Source: Spiribacter halobius
GTDB lineage: Bacteria; Pseudomonadota; Gammaproteobacteria; Nitrococcales; Nitrococcaceae
Direction of reading: 5' to 3'
Assembly (NCBI RefSeq): GCF_020883455.1
Contig: NZ_CP086615.1
Location: 496,001 to 560,000, forward strand
DNA length: 64,000 nucleotides
Of this stretch, positions 12,771-23,153 are shown one piece after another. How positions within the stretch are numbered: the first letter of the stretch is position 1; each line of letters starts with the position of its first letter. The position numbers and the translations under genes are program-made. The notes under the pieces were generated by a model. That model had not been told where the DNA came from and did not search any database. It saw nothing but the letters and a program-made list of their open reading frames with translations.

Positions 12771-12796
12771 CGGCCCCACGCCGAGGCGCGGGGCCG
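12771..12796. terminator. GC-rich hairpin between convergent genes
   Basis: CGGCCCC pairs with GGGGCCG around an inner CGCC/GGCG stem. It lies between the copper-related genes and the convergent dctP. No good T-run follows on either strand, so termination is uncertain. Confidence 0.4.
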
Positions 12797-12836
12797 CTCC
12801 ATTCCGGAATCCGCCCGGAGGCGGTTCAGGGGAGTC

Positions 12837-13949
12837 TCAGAGGCACTCCTCGATGGCCTCGAGGTCCGGCAGCTCCTCGTAGGAACGGCTCAGGTTGAAG
12901 GGCTTGGAGACGTCCCGCCAGGCGGCGTAGTCCTCGAGGTAGGAGACCTGGGAGTGGTAGACGCGGGCGATGCGCTCGTCCTCGCAGGCGCTCTCCACGA
13001 TCACCTCGTTGGCGATCTGCTGGAGCTCCACCAGATCCTCGTCCGGCAGGCGGGTGATCTCCACCCCTGCTTCCTGGAACTGGCGGGTGCCCTCGTTGGA
13101 GCGGCGCTCCGACCAGGCCAGCGACCAGGCCAGGGTGGCCTCGGAGGCGGTGATCAGCGCGTTGCGCGTCTCCTCCGAGAGGGCGTCCCAGGAGTTGCGG
13201 TTGATCATCACGCCGAAGACGCTGGCCGACTGATGCCAGCCCGGGGTGAGCCAGTAGTCGGTGACCTCGTGGAAGCCCGCCTCGTAGTCGACGCCGGGCA
13301 CGGAGAACTCGGCACCGTCCACCACGCCGCGCTCCAGCGCCTGATAGATCTCGCCGCCGGCGAGGCTCACCTGCTGGGCGCCGAGGCGCTCGAGCACACG
13401 GCCCTGGTCACGCCCGGAGACACGCAGGCGCAGGCCCTCGAAGTCCTCGATGGAGCGGATCGGCTCGTTGGTGCGAATGCCCGACTCGTTGTTGGTGATG
13501 CCGTAGGGCAGGTACACCATGTCGTACTCGCCGTAGACCTCCTGGTAGACCTCGAAGCCGCCCCACTCCTGGATCCAGTTCAGGTAGTCGGCGCCGTTGA
13601 AGAGCATCGGCGTGCTCGCCAGCGGGCCGAAGGCCGGGCTGCGTCCGGCCCAGTAGCCGGGCCAGTCGCCGGCGGCGTCGATGTCGCCGGCGCTGGTGGC
13701 GTCGAACACCTGGGTGCCGGGCATGAGCGAGCCGCCCTCGTGGAAGGTGATCTGCAGCTCGTCGCCGGCAAGCTGGTTGGCCAGCTCCACCCAGTGCCGG
13801 TCCAGCTCGATGAGCTCCAGCGACGAGGGCCAGGTGGTGGTCATGGTCCACTGGGTCTGGGCGGCGGCCTGCCCGGCGGCGGCGAGACCGAGGGCGGTGA
13901 CGCCGGCGAGGGCGGCGTGGGTCAGGTTGCTGCGTCGGGTGTGCGTCAT
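12837..13949 (-). CDS. dctP: TRAP transporter solute-binding protein
   Basis: 370-residue periplasmic binding protein of the TRAP family (DctP). The signal peptide ends at about AAGQAAAQ. Family features are the N-terminal TTTWPSSLE segment, the IEDFEGLRLRVSG stretch near the hinge and the GVVDGAEF motif. Length and sequence style fit the TakP/mannitol-chloroaromatic subgroup, known to bind 2-oxo acids and other organic anions; the substrate here is not determined. The start at 13949 follows CGGAGGAGAG. It is the last gene of dctQMP and ends in acidic residues, as do other exported proteins in the window. Confidence 0.88.
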   Translation of the reverse strand: MTHTRRSNLTHAALAGVTALGLAAAGQAAAQTQWTMTTTWPSSLELIELDRHWVELANQLAGDELQITFHEGGSLMPGTQVFDATSAGDIDAAGDWPGYWAGRSPAFGPLASTPMLFNGADYLNWIQEWGGFEVYQEVYGEYDMVYLPYGITNNESGIRTNEPIRSIEDFEGLRLRVSGRDQGRVLERLGAQQVSLAGGEIYQALERGVVDGAEFSVPGVDYEAGFHEVTDYWLTPGWHQSASVFGVMINRNSWDALSEETRNALITASEATLAWSLAWSERRSNEGTRQFQEAGVEITRLPDEDLVELQQIANEVIVESACEDERIARVYHSQVSYLEDYAAWRDVSKPFNLSRSYEELPDLEAIEECL

Positions 13950-13999
13950 GAGTCTCTCCTCCGCGTCTGCGGTTGTCGTTGCGGGGAACCGGTGACCCG

Positions 14000-15314
<1,315 letters not shown>

Positions 15315-15325
<11 letters not shown>

Positions 15326-15830
15326 GGGCGCGCTCCTCCCCGCGCAGGAGCACCGTGACCGCCCGCGCGAACGTCGCCAGCGCCTGCAGGGCGAGCAGTA
15401 CCGCCGCGATGCAGATGACCGTCTTGATGGGGTAGACCGGGATGGCGAGGATGCCGTAGGTCGTCTCGCCGCTGGCCCAGGAGCGGCTCGCGAAGCGAAT
15501 GCTGTAGGCGAGCAGCACGATGACGAACGGAAGGAAGAACACCAGATAGCCCAGCACGTCCAGCAGCGCCTGACCACGGGCGGACAGCCGCTCCTTGAAG
15601 ACGTCCACCTCCACGTGGCTGCGATGCAGCAGCGCGTAGCCACCGAGCATCATGAAGTGCAGGGCGTAGAGCTGCTTGGTGACCTCGAACGCCCAGTCCG
15701 TCGGGCGCGAGAACAGCGCCCGGGAGCCGACGTCATAGATCGTGAACAGCACGATGAACACCGTGGCGACGGCGATGATCCGCCCGGTCCACTCGTTCAG
15801 GCCGTCCACGGCCCGGAGCACGGTGTGCAT
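15315..15830 (-). CDS. dctQ: TRAP transporter small permease
   Basis: 171-residue DctQ subunit with four hydrophobic segments and the family features TDWAFEVTKQLYALHFMMLGG and LHRSHVEVDVF. It is the first gene of dctQMP. The start at 15830 follows GGCGAGGAGGAG. A sigma-54 promoter lies about 80 bp upstream, and the activator gene is next on the same strand. Confidence 0.9.
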
Positions 15831-15909
15831 AGTCTCCTCCTCGCCTGGGGCGCCCGGTTTACGGGAGGGCCGGTGGGCCGGCTTCAGCGCCCTTGTAGCC
15901 CACGGGCGC

Positions 15910-15925
15910 AGCAAGCGCCATGCCA
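15910..15925 (-). promoter_or_regulatory. Sigma-54 promoter of dctQMP
   Basis: TGGCATGGCGCTTGCT on the minus strand has the -24 (TGGCA) and -12 (TTGCT) elements at exact sigma-54 spacing. It lies about 80 bp upstream of dctQ. The adjacent gene encodes a sigma-54 activator with a GAFTGA loop. Confidence 0.85.
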
Positions 15926-15942
15926 GGCCTGCAGGTCATTGA

Positions 15943-15955
15943 AATCAATGCGTTA
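15943..15955 (+). promoter_or_regulatory. IHF-type site upstream of the dctQMP promoter
   Basis: AATCAATGCGTTA fits the IHF consensus WATCAANNNNTTR exactly. It sits between the sigma-54 promoter and the palindrome at 15981-16014, the usual place for DNA bending that brings an upstream-bound activator to the promoter. A 14-bp palindrome CATTGAAATCAATG (15937-15950) overlaps it. Confidence 0.65.
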
Positions 15956-15980
15956 CTGTATGAGCCGGAGGCGCCTCCCC

Positions 15981-16014
15981 CCGCCTGCCGTCCGGACCGC
16001 CGGACGGCAGGCGG
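15981..16014. promoter_or_regulatory. 15-bp-arm palindrome, candidate activator site
   Basis: Perfect 15-bp arms (CCGCCTGCCGTCCGG and its complement) flank ACCG, about 85-115 bp upstream of the expected dctQMP start point. The distance suits an upstream activating site for the neighbouring sigma-54 regulator. It could instead be a terminator for that regulator, but no T-run follows it on the minus strand. Confidence 0.5.
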
Positions 16015-16071
16015 GGCGCCTGAGCCCGACCGACCATCCCGCTTCGGCACGCGGCGGCGGCGGATGGGCTC

Positions 16072-17475
16072 TCAGGGTCGCTCCGGATCGTCGGAGTCAC
16101 TCCGGAAATGCGGACGGATGCCGTGCCGGGCGAGCTTCTCGTAGAAGGTGGACTTGCTCACCGCCAGCTGCCGGGCCGCCTGCATGCGATTGCCCCCGGT
16201 GGCCCGCAGAGCGGCCTCGATGGCCTCGCGCTCGGCGCGGTCGAGCACCTGGCGCAGCGTCCCCTGCGGTGCCGCCGGCCGGGCACTGCGGCGCAGCCCG
16301 CCGGGCAGGTCCTCGACGCCGATGTGATCGCCCTCGCTGAGATAGAACGCCGCCTCCACCGCATTCTCGAGCTCGCGCACGTTGCCCGGCCACTCGGCAC
16401 CGCGGAGCAGCGCCATGGCGTCCTCGTCCATGGCGGGCACGCGCCGGCCCATGCGCCGGGCGAGCCGCGCCAGCACGTGTTCCACCAGCAGCGGGATGTC
16501 CTCCGGGCGCTCGCGCAGGGGCGGCACGTCCAGCGGCACGACGTTGATGCGGTAGAAGAGGTCCTCGCGGAACTGGCCGCGGCTCACCAGTCGCTCCAGC
16601 GGCCGATGGGTGGCGGCGAGGATGCGTACGTCCACCGGTACCGAGCGCGTACCGCCTACCGGCTCGACCTCGCGGCTCTGCAGCACGCGGAGGAGCTTCA
16701 CCTGCATGCTCGGCGGCATGTCGCCGATCTCGTCCAGAAACAGCGTGCCGCCGTCGGCGAGCTGGAAGCGCCCGGGCTTGCCGCCACGGCGGGCGCCGGT
16801 AAAGGCGCCCGGCTCGTAGCCGAAGAGCTCCGCCTCCAGCAGCTCCTCGGGCAGGGCGGCGCAGTTGACGGCGATGAACGGCCCGCTCGCCCGGTTGCTC
16901 TGGGCGTGCAGGGCGCGGGCGCAGAGTTCCTTGCCGGTGCCGGATTCGCCGCGGATGAGCACCGTCGCGTCCCCGGCGGCGACCTTGCGCAGGCGGGCGC
17001 GCAGGTCCTCGATGGCGGCGCTCTCTCCGATCATCGTGCCGGCGCCGGCTCCCGACTCGGCCATGGCCTCGCGGTAGTAGTCCAGCTCCGCCACCAGCCG
17101 CCGGACCTGGGCGTTCATCTGCCAGAGGTCATCGGTGTTGCGGTACATGACGATGCCGATGGCCCCGTCCGGACGGCCGCGGTCAAGGATCGGATAGCGG
17201 CTTGCGATCATGTGCCGCCCCTGGATCAGCTGGATCTGCGCCACCTCGGCGCGCCCGCTGCGGGCGACGATGTGCATGCGGGTGTTCTCGATCACCTCGG
17301 TCACCGGCCGGCCGGTGACGGCGGCCGGGTCGACTCCGAGGAAACGCCCGTAGGCCTGGTTCAGCAGGCGGATGATGCCGTCGCGGTCGACGATCACCAG
17401 GCACTCGTCCATGGCCTCCAGGGCCTGGTGCAGGCGGGCTGCGGAGAGGGACTCCCGGGCGGTGGCTGGGGTCAC
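16072..17475 (-). CDS. Sigma-54-dependent transcriptional activator (PAS-AAA-Fis)
   Basis: 467 residues: a PAS sensor domain (about 15-130), a short coil ([16 protein letters not shown]), an AAA+ domain with Walker A GESGTGKE, the sigma-54-contacting GAFTGA loop and Walker [10 protein letters not shown], then a Fis-type helix-turn-helix ([22 protein letters not shown]). This is the PrpR/TyrR-like layout in which a small molecule or redox state is sensed by PAS. The GTG start follows GGAGGCGCC. It is transcribed in the same direction as dctQMP, which has a sigma-54 promoter, so it very likely controls that transporter. Confidence 0.92.
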   Translation of the reverse strand: MTPATARESLSAARLHQALEAMDECLVIVDRDGIIRLLNQAYGRFLGVDPAAVTGRPVTEVIENTRMHIVARSGRAEVAQIQLIQGRHMIASRYPILDRGRPDGAIGIVMYRNTDDLWQMNAQVRRLVAELDYYREAMAESGAGAGTMIGESAAIEDLRARLRKVAAGDATVLIRGESGTGKELCARALHAQSNRASGPFIAVNCAALPEELLEAELFGYEPGAFTGARRGGKPGRFQLADGGTLFLDEIGDMPPSMQVKLLRVLQSREVEPVGGTRSVPVDVRILAATHRPLERLVSRGQFREDLFYRINVVPLDVPPLRERPEDIPLLVEHVLARLARRMGRRVPAMDEDAMALLRGAEWPGNVRELENAVEAAFYLSEGDHIGVEDLPGGLRRSARPAAPQGTLRQVLDRAEREAIEAALRATGGNRMQAARQLAVSKSTFYEKLARHGIRPHFRSDSDDPERP

Positions 17476-17553
17476 GGCGCCTCCGTGGTCTGGCGCGCTG
17501 GGTTATGAAGTCCCCGGCGTTCTATCATGCCCCCGTCGCACGGACCAGCGGGC

Positions 17554-17614
17554 TTGACCGCGTGCAGCGCTCGCGCCATCCTGGGGATACCCCACCCGGG
17601 GTGGGGTGGGTAGC
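17554..17614 (+). promoter_or_regulatory. copA promoter region with CsoR-type operator
   Basis: At 17587-17614 the sequence reads ATACCCCACCC followed by GGGGTGGGGTGGGTAGC, an inverted repeat very close to the mycobacterial CsoR operator (GTAGCCCACCCC...GTGGGGTGGGATAC). A -35-like TTGACC is at 17554-17559 with a poor -10 around 17577. The csoR gene itself is at 20222. Copper-dependent derepression is inferred. Confidence 0.72.
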
Positions 17615-17649
17615 ACCACCCCGGGTCGTCCGACTTCCAGGAGACCGCC

Positions 17650-20142
17650 ATGGCTGAGCGCGAGCTCACCCTGACCATCAACGGCATGACCTGTGGGGGC
17701 TGTGTCTCGCGGGTGCAGCAGCGGCTGCGCGCCGAGCCCGGCGTCGCCGGGGCGGAGGTCAATCTCGCCACCGGCCGCGCCTGGCTGCAGCTCGCCGACC
17801 AGCCCCCGGCGGCCGCGGACCTGGCCGCCGCCGTGCGCGACGCCGGCTACGAGGCGCCCGAGGCGGAGACCGTGCTGGCGATCCAGGGCATGACCTGCGG
17901 CGGCTGCGTAAGCCGCGTGGAGCGGGCGCTGGCGGCGACGCCGGGTGTGCTCGAGGCCTCGGTGAACCTCGCCCTCGGCCAGGCCCGGGTGCGCCATCTT
18001 GCCGGGGCGGTGTCCGCGGATGGCCTCGCCCGCGCCGTCCACGACGCCGGCTATACGGCCCGTCCGCACGAGGCCACCGAGGCCGACGCGGAAGCCGGCG
18101 CCGAGGACGGCGAGCTCGCCGCCCTCCGCCGCCGGGTTCGCTGGGCCGCGGCGCTCACCCTGCCGCTGGTGCTGGTGGCCATGGGCCGGCATTTGCCGGG
18201 TAGCGGCGATTTCCTGCTCGGCCTGATGTCCGGGCGGGCCTGGATGCTGGTGGAGCTGTTGCTGGTGACGCCGGTGCTGTTCGGCGCCGGCGGCCAGTTC
18301 TACCGCCAGGGCTGGGCCGAGCTGCGGCATCGTGCCCCGGGCATGAGCAGCCTGGTGATGATCGGCGCCTCCGCGGCCTGGGGCTACTCGCTGCTGGCGC
18401 TGCTGGTGCCGGGGATCTTCCCCCCCGGCACTGCGGCGAGCTACTTCGAGGCGGCGGGCGTCATCGTCACGCTGATCCTCGTGGGGCGCTATCTCGAGCA
18501 CCGCGCCCGCGGCCGCACCTCGGAGGCCATCCGGCGGCTGCTGCGCCTGCAGGCGCACACCGCGCGCGTCGTCCGCAACGGCGAGCCCGTCGAGGTGCCG
18601 CTGGCCGAGGTGGTGGCCGGCGACCAGGTGGTGGTCCGGCCCGGCGAGCGCGTACCGGTGGACGGCGAGGTGCTGGAGGGCGCCTCCCGGGTGGACGAGT
18701 CGATGATCTCCGGGGAGCCGGTGCCGGTGGCCAAGGGCGTGGGCGACGAGCTCGTCGGCGGCACAGTGAACCGCAACGGCAGCCTGACCTTCCGCGTCAC
18801 CCGCACCGGCGACGACACCGTGCTGGCGCGCATCATCCAGCTGGTGGAGCGCGCCCAGGCGGAGAAGCCGCCGATCCAGCAGCTCGCCGACCGTATCGCC
18901 GGCGTGTTCGTGCCCATCGTCATGCTGGTGGCGCTGGCCACCTTCGCCGCGTGGCTGACCGTTGGCCCGGAGCCGGCGCTCTCCTATGCCTTCGTCGCGG
19001 CGGTGAGCGTGCTGCTGATCGCCTGCCCCTGCGCCATGGGGCTCGCCACCCCCACGGCGGTGATGGTGGCGACCGGCAAGGGCGCCGAGGCCGGTGTGCT
19101 GTTCCGCCGCGGCGCGGCGCTGGAGACCCTGGCCGGCGCGGATACCGTGGTCCTGGACAAGACCGGGACCCTCACCGCCGGCGAGCCGCGGCTGACGGAT
19201 CTGGAGGTCCCGGCCGGGGCCGAGGACGAGGCACTGGCGCTGATCGCCGCCGTGGAGGCGCGCAGCGAGCATCCGGTGGCCGAGGCCATCGTCGCCGCCG
19301 CCCGCGAGCGGGGCCTCGCTCTCGCCCCGGTCAGCGACTTCGACGCCGTCGCGGGCTATGGCGTCGAGGGTCGCGTGGACGGACGCTGGGTGCATGTCGG
19401 CGCCGAGCACTACATGACCTGGCTCGGCGTGGACGTCTCTGCCGTCGCCGATACCGCCCGGCGGCTCACGGAGGAGGCGAAGAGCCCGCTGTATGCCGCC
19501 GTGGACGGCCAGCTGCTGGCCCTGCTGGCGGTGGCGGACCCGCCGCGCCGGGAGGCCGAGGCCGCCGTCGCCGAGCTGCAGGGCCTCGGCGTCACCGTGG
19601 CCATGATCACCGGCGACCATCGCGCCACCGCCGAGGCCGTCGGCCGGCGCCTCGGCATCGATCGGGTCATGGCCGGCGTGCTGCCGGACGGCAAGGCCAG
19701 GGAGGTACAGCGGCTGCAGGCCGAGGGGGCCCGGGTGCTGTTCGTCGGTGACGGCATCAACGACGCCCCGGCTCTGGCCCAGGCGGACGCAGGCATCGCC
19801 ATCGGCACCGGCACCGACATCGCCATCGAGGCCGCGGATGTGGTGCTCATGCGCGCTGATCTCCACCAGCTCGGCGCCGCCCTGCGCCTCGCACGCCAGA
19901 CCCGGCGCACGGTGCGGCTGAACTTCCTCTGGGCCTACGGCTATAACGTGGCGCTGATTCCGGTGGCGGCGGGGCTGTTGTTCCCGCTCACCGGCTGGCT
20001 GCTGAACCCGATGGCCGCCGCGGCGGCGATGAGCCTGTCCAGCCTGTTCGTGCTGAGCAACTCGCTGCGCCTGCGCCGTTTCCGCGCCGAGCCACGGGGC
20101 AACGGCAAGCCCGCGCCGGCAGCAGCCGCGGCCACGGGATAA
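17650..20142 (+). CDS. copA: Copper-exporting P1B-type ATPase
   Basis: 830-residue inner-membrane Cu(I) pump. Two N-terminal heavy-metal domains each carry GMTCGGC (near residues 12 and 81). Eight membrane helices follow, with the transport motif CPC at 459-461, the phosphorylated Asp503 in DKTGT, the SEHPVAEAI nucleotide-site histidine motif and the [10 protein letters not shown] hinge. It has an AGGAGACC ribosome site. csoR lies 79 bp downstream, and a CsoR-like operator precedes copA, so the pair forms a self-regulated copper-export unit. Confidence 0.95.
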   Translation: MAERELTLTINGMTCGGCVSRVQQRLRAEPGVAGAEVNLATGRAWLQLADQPPAAADLAAAVRDAGYEAPEAETVLAIQGMTCGGCVSRVERALAATPGVLEASVNLALGQARVRHLAGAVSADGLARAVHDAGYTARPHEATEADAEAGAEDGELAALRRRVRWAAALTLPLVLVAMGRHLPGSGDFLLGLMSGRAWMLVELLLVTPVLFGAGGQFYRQGWAELRHRAPGMSSLVMIGASAAWGYSLLALLVPGIFPPGTAASYFEAAGVIVTLILVGRYLEHRARGRTSEAIRRLLRLQAHTARVVRNGEPVEVPLAEVVAGDQVVVRPGERVPVDGEVLEGASRVDESMISGEPVPVAKGVGDELVGGTVNRNGSLTFRVTRTGDDTVLARIIQLVERAQAEKPPIQQLADRIAGVFVPIVMLVALATFAAWLTVGPEPALSYAFVAAVSVLLIACPCAMGLATPTAVMVATGKGAEAGVLFRRGAALETLAGADTVVLDKTGTLTAGEPRLTDLEVPAGAEDEALALIAAVEARSEHPVAEAIVAAARERGLALAPVSDFDAVAGYGVEGRVDGRWVHVGAEHYMTWLGVDVSAVADTARRLTEEAKSPLYAAVDGQLLALLAVADPPRREAEAAVAELQGLGVTVAMITGDHRATAEAVGRRLGIDRVMAGVLPDGKAREVQRLQAEGARVLFVGDGINDAPALAQADAGIAIGTGTDIAIEAADVVLMRADLHQLGAALRLARQTRRTVRLNFLWAYGYNVALIPVAAGLLFPLTGWLLNPMAAAAAMSLSSLFVLSNSLRLRRFRAEPRGNGKPAPAAAAATG

Positions 20143-20221
20143 CCGCCCGCCGCCGGTGCCGCGCCCGCGAGCCGACAATCGGTGAGAGACTCTGCCGACA
20201 GCCACAGAAAGGAGACCCGCC

Positions 20222-20524
20222 ATGGCCAGTGATGCCCCGGACGCCTGCTGCCAGCTCGCCCTCGACCCGGCGGTACGTGAGGATGCCCGCCGCCGGCTCG
20301 CCTCGGTGCGCGGGCATGTGGACGGGATCATCCGCATGCTCGAGCGCGAGGACGTCTACTGCGTGGACGTGCTCAAGCAGGTGAAGGCGGTGGAGGGGGC
20401 GCTGGCCAAGGTGGGCGAGGGCGTGCTCCGCAGCCACCTGCGCAACCACGTGGTGTCCGCCCGCGAGCGCGGCGATGCCGACGTCATCGTGGCGGAGCTG
20501 ATGGAGGTCCTGAAGTACCGCTGA
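20222..20524 (+). CDS. csoR: CsoR/FrmR-family copper-sensing repressor
   Basis: 100-residue all-helical repressor. The metal-site positions are Cys47, His72 and His76, a Cys-His-His set. Mycobacterial CsoR has Cys-His-Cys at these positions, while Thermus thermophilus CsoR has Cys-His-His, so copper sensing remains likely, perhaps with broader metal response. An additional CC pair sits at 9-10. It has a strong ribosome site (AAAGGAGAC). Its last 41 bp overlap the 3' end of the convergent diguanylate cyclase gene. Confidence 0.88.
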   Translation: MASDAPDACCQLALDPAVREDARRRLASVRGHVDGIIRMLEREDVYCVDVLKQVKAVEGALAKVGEGVLRSHLRNHVVSARERGDADVIVAELMEVLKYR

Positions 20525-21794
20525 CCGCCGCTGCGCCGAAGGCCAGCGCCTCGTCGGCGGTGACCAGCGCCGCCTTGCCCTCGTCCTTGACCCGGTACAG
20601 CGCCCGGTCGGCGGCATCGAAGGCGTCCCGCCAGTCGCCACTTTCCCCCACAGTCGCCAGGCCGATGCTCGCGGTGAGCTGCAGGCGCCGCTCGCCGACG
20701 GTCAGCTGCAGCGGCTGCAGGGCGCCACGCAGCCGGCGCAGCACCTCGTAGGCGTCGTCGGCATCCGCCTCCGGCAGGCAGACCAGGAACTCGTCGCCGC
20801 CCCAGCGCGCGGCGCTGTCGCTGCGGCGCAGGGCGGCGGCAATCGCGTCCGCCACCGCCTGCAGCATCCGGTCGCCCACGGCGTGGCCGTGGCGGTCGTT
20901 CACCGCCTTGAAATCGTCCAGGTCGATGAGCACCAGCGCGGAGGCGAGCCCCGCGGCCTGGCGCTCGTCCAGGGTGCGCTCCATGGCCCGGCGGTTGTGC
21001 AGTCCGGTGAGGGCGTCGCGGCTCGCCGCCTGATCCAGCTCGCGCAGGCGCAGGGCCTGGTTCCGCCGCTCTTCCAGCAGCCGCCGGTAGTCGGCGCCCA
21101 GCAGCGCCAGCGAGCTGACGTTGAACAGGGCGAAGCCGAGCCAGGCCACCGGCTCGGGGAAGATCACCACCTCCAGCTCCCGCAGGGCGTCCACCGCCGG
21201 CAGGATAACCAGCAGCAGGCCGGTGGCGCCGTGCAGCAGCCACGGCCAGTGCCCCCGCCGCTGCCGGCAGACCGTGAGCACCTGGCGGGCCAGGAACAGC
21301 ATGGCGGTGAGGATTACGGCCAGGTAGACGTCCCGCGCGGCGCCGTAGTGGGGCAGGACGTTGTTGTCCACGACCCGGATCTCGCGGTTCTCCAGCACCG
21401 ACCACTCACCCGGGACGAGGCTCATGACGGCAAGCAGCAGGGCGGCAGCGGTGAGCAGCTGCAGCGTCCGTTGCTGGCGCTGCACGTCGTGGGCAAACAC
21501 CGCGTGCAGGAGGATGTAGGCCGGTCCGGCCAGCACGGCGCTCACCAGGGCCAGCTGATAGGCCGCCGGGACCCAGGTGAGGTCATCGATGTGATGGGAC
21601 AGGCGAATGATCAGGGTGGCGAAGAGATACCCGCCCGAGGCGAGGCTCGCCGCCGCGAAGCAGAGCGCGAGGCCGAGATGGCGATCCGGCTGGCGGTAGG
21701 CGAGGGCGAACCCGCCGGCGGCCAGCGCGCCGAGAAGACTCAGCGTGGCGGCGGCGAAGATGCCGCCGAGAAACAGTGCAGTGGTGAGTGTCAT
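20484..21794 (-). CDS. Membrane-bound diguanylate cyclase
   Basis: 436 residues: an N-terminal half with about seven hydrophobic helices (an unnamed membrane sensor) and a C-terminal GGDEF domain (from about 265) with intact GGDEF. RRSD five residues before it forms the inhibitory I-site (RxxD), so it should make cyclic di-GMP and be product-inhibited. DALTGLHNRRAM marks the start of the catalytic domain. The GGAGGGCCC ribosome site precedes the ATG. A low-complexity tail (SGTSGPPSAPP) is encoded where the gene overlaps csoR. Confidence 0.9.
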   Translation of the reverse strand: MTLTTALFLGGIFAAATLSLLGALAAGGFALAYRQPDRHLGLALCFAAASLASGGYLFATLIIRLSHHIDDLTWVPAAYQLALVSAVLAGPAYILLHAVFAHDVQRQQRTLQLLTAAALLLAVMSLVPGEWSVLENREIRVVDNNVLPHYGAARDVYLAVILTAMLFLARQVLTVCRQRRGHWPWLLHGATGLLLVILPAVDALRELEVVIFPEPVAWLGFALFNVSSLALLGADYRRLLEERRNQALRLRELDQAASRDALTGLHNRRAMERTLDERQAAGLASALVLIDLDDFKAVNDRHGHAVGDRMLQAVADAIAAALRRSDSAARWGGDEFLVCLPEADADDAYEVLRRLRGALQPLQLTVGERRLQLTASIGLATVGESGDWRDAFDAADRALYRVKDEGKAALVTADEALAFGAAAVSGTSGPPSAPPR

Positions 21795-21965
21795 GGGCCC
21801 TCCGAGCCATGTCGCAAATCCGTTTGCCGTCCCCCGGGCCCGGAGGCGGTTCCACTATAGTCGGGGCTCCCCGAGCTGTCAGCCGTGGCTGGAACTTCCG
21901 GACGTTGCGAGGACTCCGCCGTCAGGACCTAGCCGACTCCCGGGGCATTTTCGACAGGAATGGGG

Positions 21966-23117
21966 ATGAGCCTGCTGCTTGCGCTGATCTGCCTGGGTGC
22001 CGTCGCCGGCGGCGCGGCGCTGCTGCTGCTCGGCGTGCGCCGGCTGCCGCTGCTCACCGCCGTGCGTCCGCCCCCCGGTCCGCTGCCGACGGTGTCCGTG
22101 GTGATCGCGGCGCGGGACGAGGCGGCTCACATCGCCGCCACCGTGCGCGCCCTGCTCGCCGCCGCCACGCCAGGCCTCGAGGTCGTGGTGGTGGACGACC
22201 GCTCCGGGGACGGCACCTGGGGCGCGCTGGAGGGCCTTGCCGTCGACCCGCGGCTGCGCCGGATCCGACTGGACAGGCTGCCGCCCGGCTGGCTCGGCAA
22301 GAACCACGCGCTGGCGCGGGGCGCGGCAGCAGCCCGGGGCGAGTGGCTGCTGTTCATGGATGCCGACGTGCGCCTCGAGCCCGGGGCGCTGCCGCGGGCC
22401 CTGGCCGAGGCCGGCCGCCAGCGGCTGGATCATCTCGCCGTCTTCCCCAGCCTGGAGGCCCGGGGCCTGGTGCTGCGGCTGATGCTGCTGCAGTTCGCCA
22501 TGAGCTTCCTCGCCTGGTTCCGCCCCTGGCGCCTGCCGGAGGACCGCCGGGCCTACGTCGGCGTCGGCGCCTTCAACCTGGTCCGGGCCGCCGCCTACCG
22601 GCGGGCCGGCGGCCATGCGGCCTTCGCCCTCTCGCCGCTGGACGACATGATGCTCGGCCGCGTCGTGGCCCGGGCGGGTGGACGCTCCGCGGCCGCCCTC
22701 TCCGGCGGCCTGGTGCGGCTGGCCTGGTACCCGAGCGCCGGCGAGATGATCCGCCACTTCGAGAAGAACGCCTTTGCCGCCTTCGGCTTTCGCCTCACCC
22801 GGCTGGTGGCGCTGACGGCGGTGATCGCCCTGCTCGGCCTGTGGCCGTGGCTGGGGCTCGCCCTCGCCACGGGCCTCGAGCGCGCTCTGCACGCCGCGAC
22901 GGTGGCGGTCACCGTCCTGGTGCACGGGGTGCTGGCCCGCGGCAGCGGCTGGCCGGTGTGGATCGGCCTCGCCAGCCCCCTCGGCACCCTCGCCATGCTC
23001 TGGCTGTGGTGGCGCGGCTCGCTGCTGGCATGCTGGCGGGGGGCGGTGCGCTGGCGTGGCACGACCTATCCGCTGGCGGCACTGCGCGCCCATCACGATC
23101 GGCTTATGCGGGACTGA
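21966..23117 (+). CDS. Membrane glycosyltransferase, family 2
   Basis: 383 residues. The GT-A domain shows VVIAARDEAAHIAATVRALL, VVVVDDRSGDGT and the metal-binding DAD in LLFMDADVRLE; PPGWLGKNHALARGA is typical of HpnB/CrtQ-like enzymes that glycosylate hopanoid or carotenoid lipids. A helix at the N-terminus and two or three near the C-terminus anchor it. Two ATGs (21960 and 21966) are possible; 21966 is better spaced from AGGAA. No hopanoid or carotenoid genes are adjacent, so the acceptor is unknown. Confidence 0.75.
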   Translation: MSLLLALICLGAVAGGAALLLLGVRRLPLLTAVRPPPGPLPTVSVVIAARDEAAHIAATVRALLAAATPGLEVVVVDDRSGDGTWGALEGLAVDPRLRRIRLDRLPPGWLGKNHALARGAAAARGEWLLFMDADVRLEPGALPRALAEAGRQRLDHLAVFPSLEARGLVLRLMLLQFAMSFLAWFRPWRLPEDRRAYVGVGAFNLVRAAAYRRAGGHAAFALSPLDDMMLGRVVARAGGRSAAALSGGLVRLAWYPSAGEMIRHFEKNAFAAFGFRLTRLVALTAVIALLGLWPWLGLALATGLERALHAATVAVTVLVHGVLARGSGWPVWIGLASPLGTLAMLWLWWRGSLLACWRGAVRWRGTTYPLAALRAHHDRLMRD

Positions 23118-23153
23118 GCGCGGGCCGCGCGCCCGCGGCGCCCGCATCCGGCA

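Noticed and set aside
15981-16014. Rho-independent terminator of the sigma-54 activator gene
   Set aside because: The stem is strong but no T-run follows on the minus strand, and its distance from the sigma-54 promoter fits an activator site better; it is listed as such with moderate confidence.
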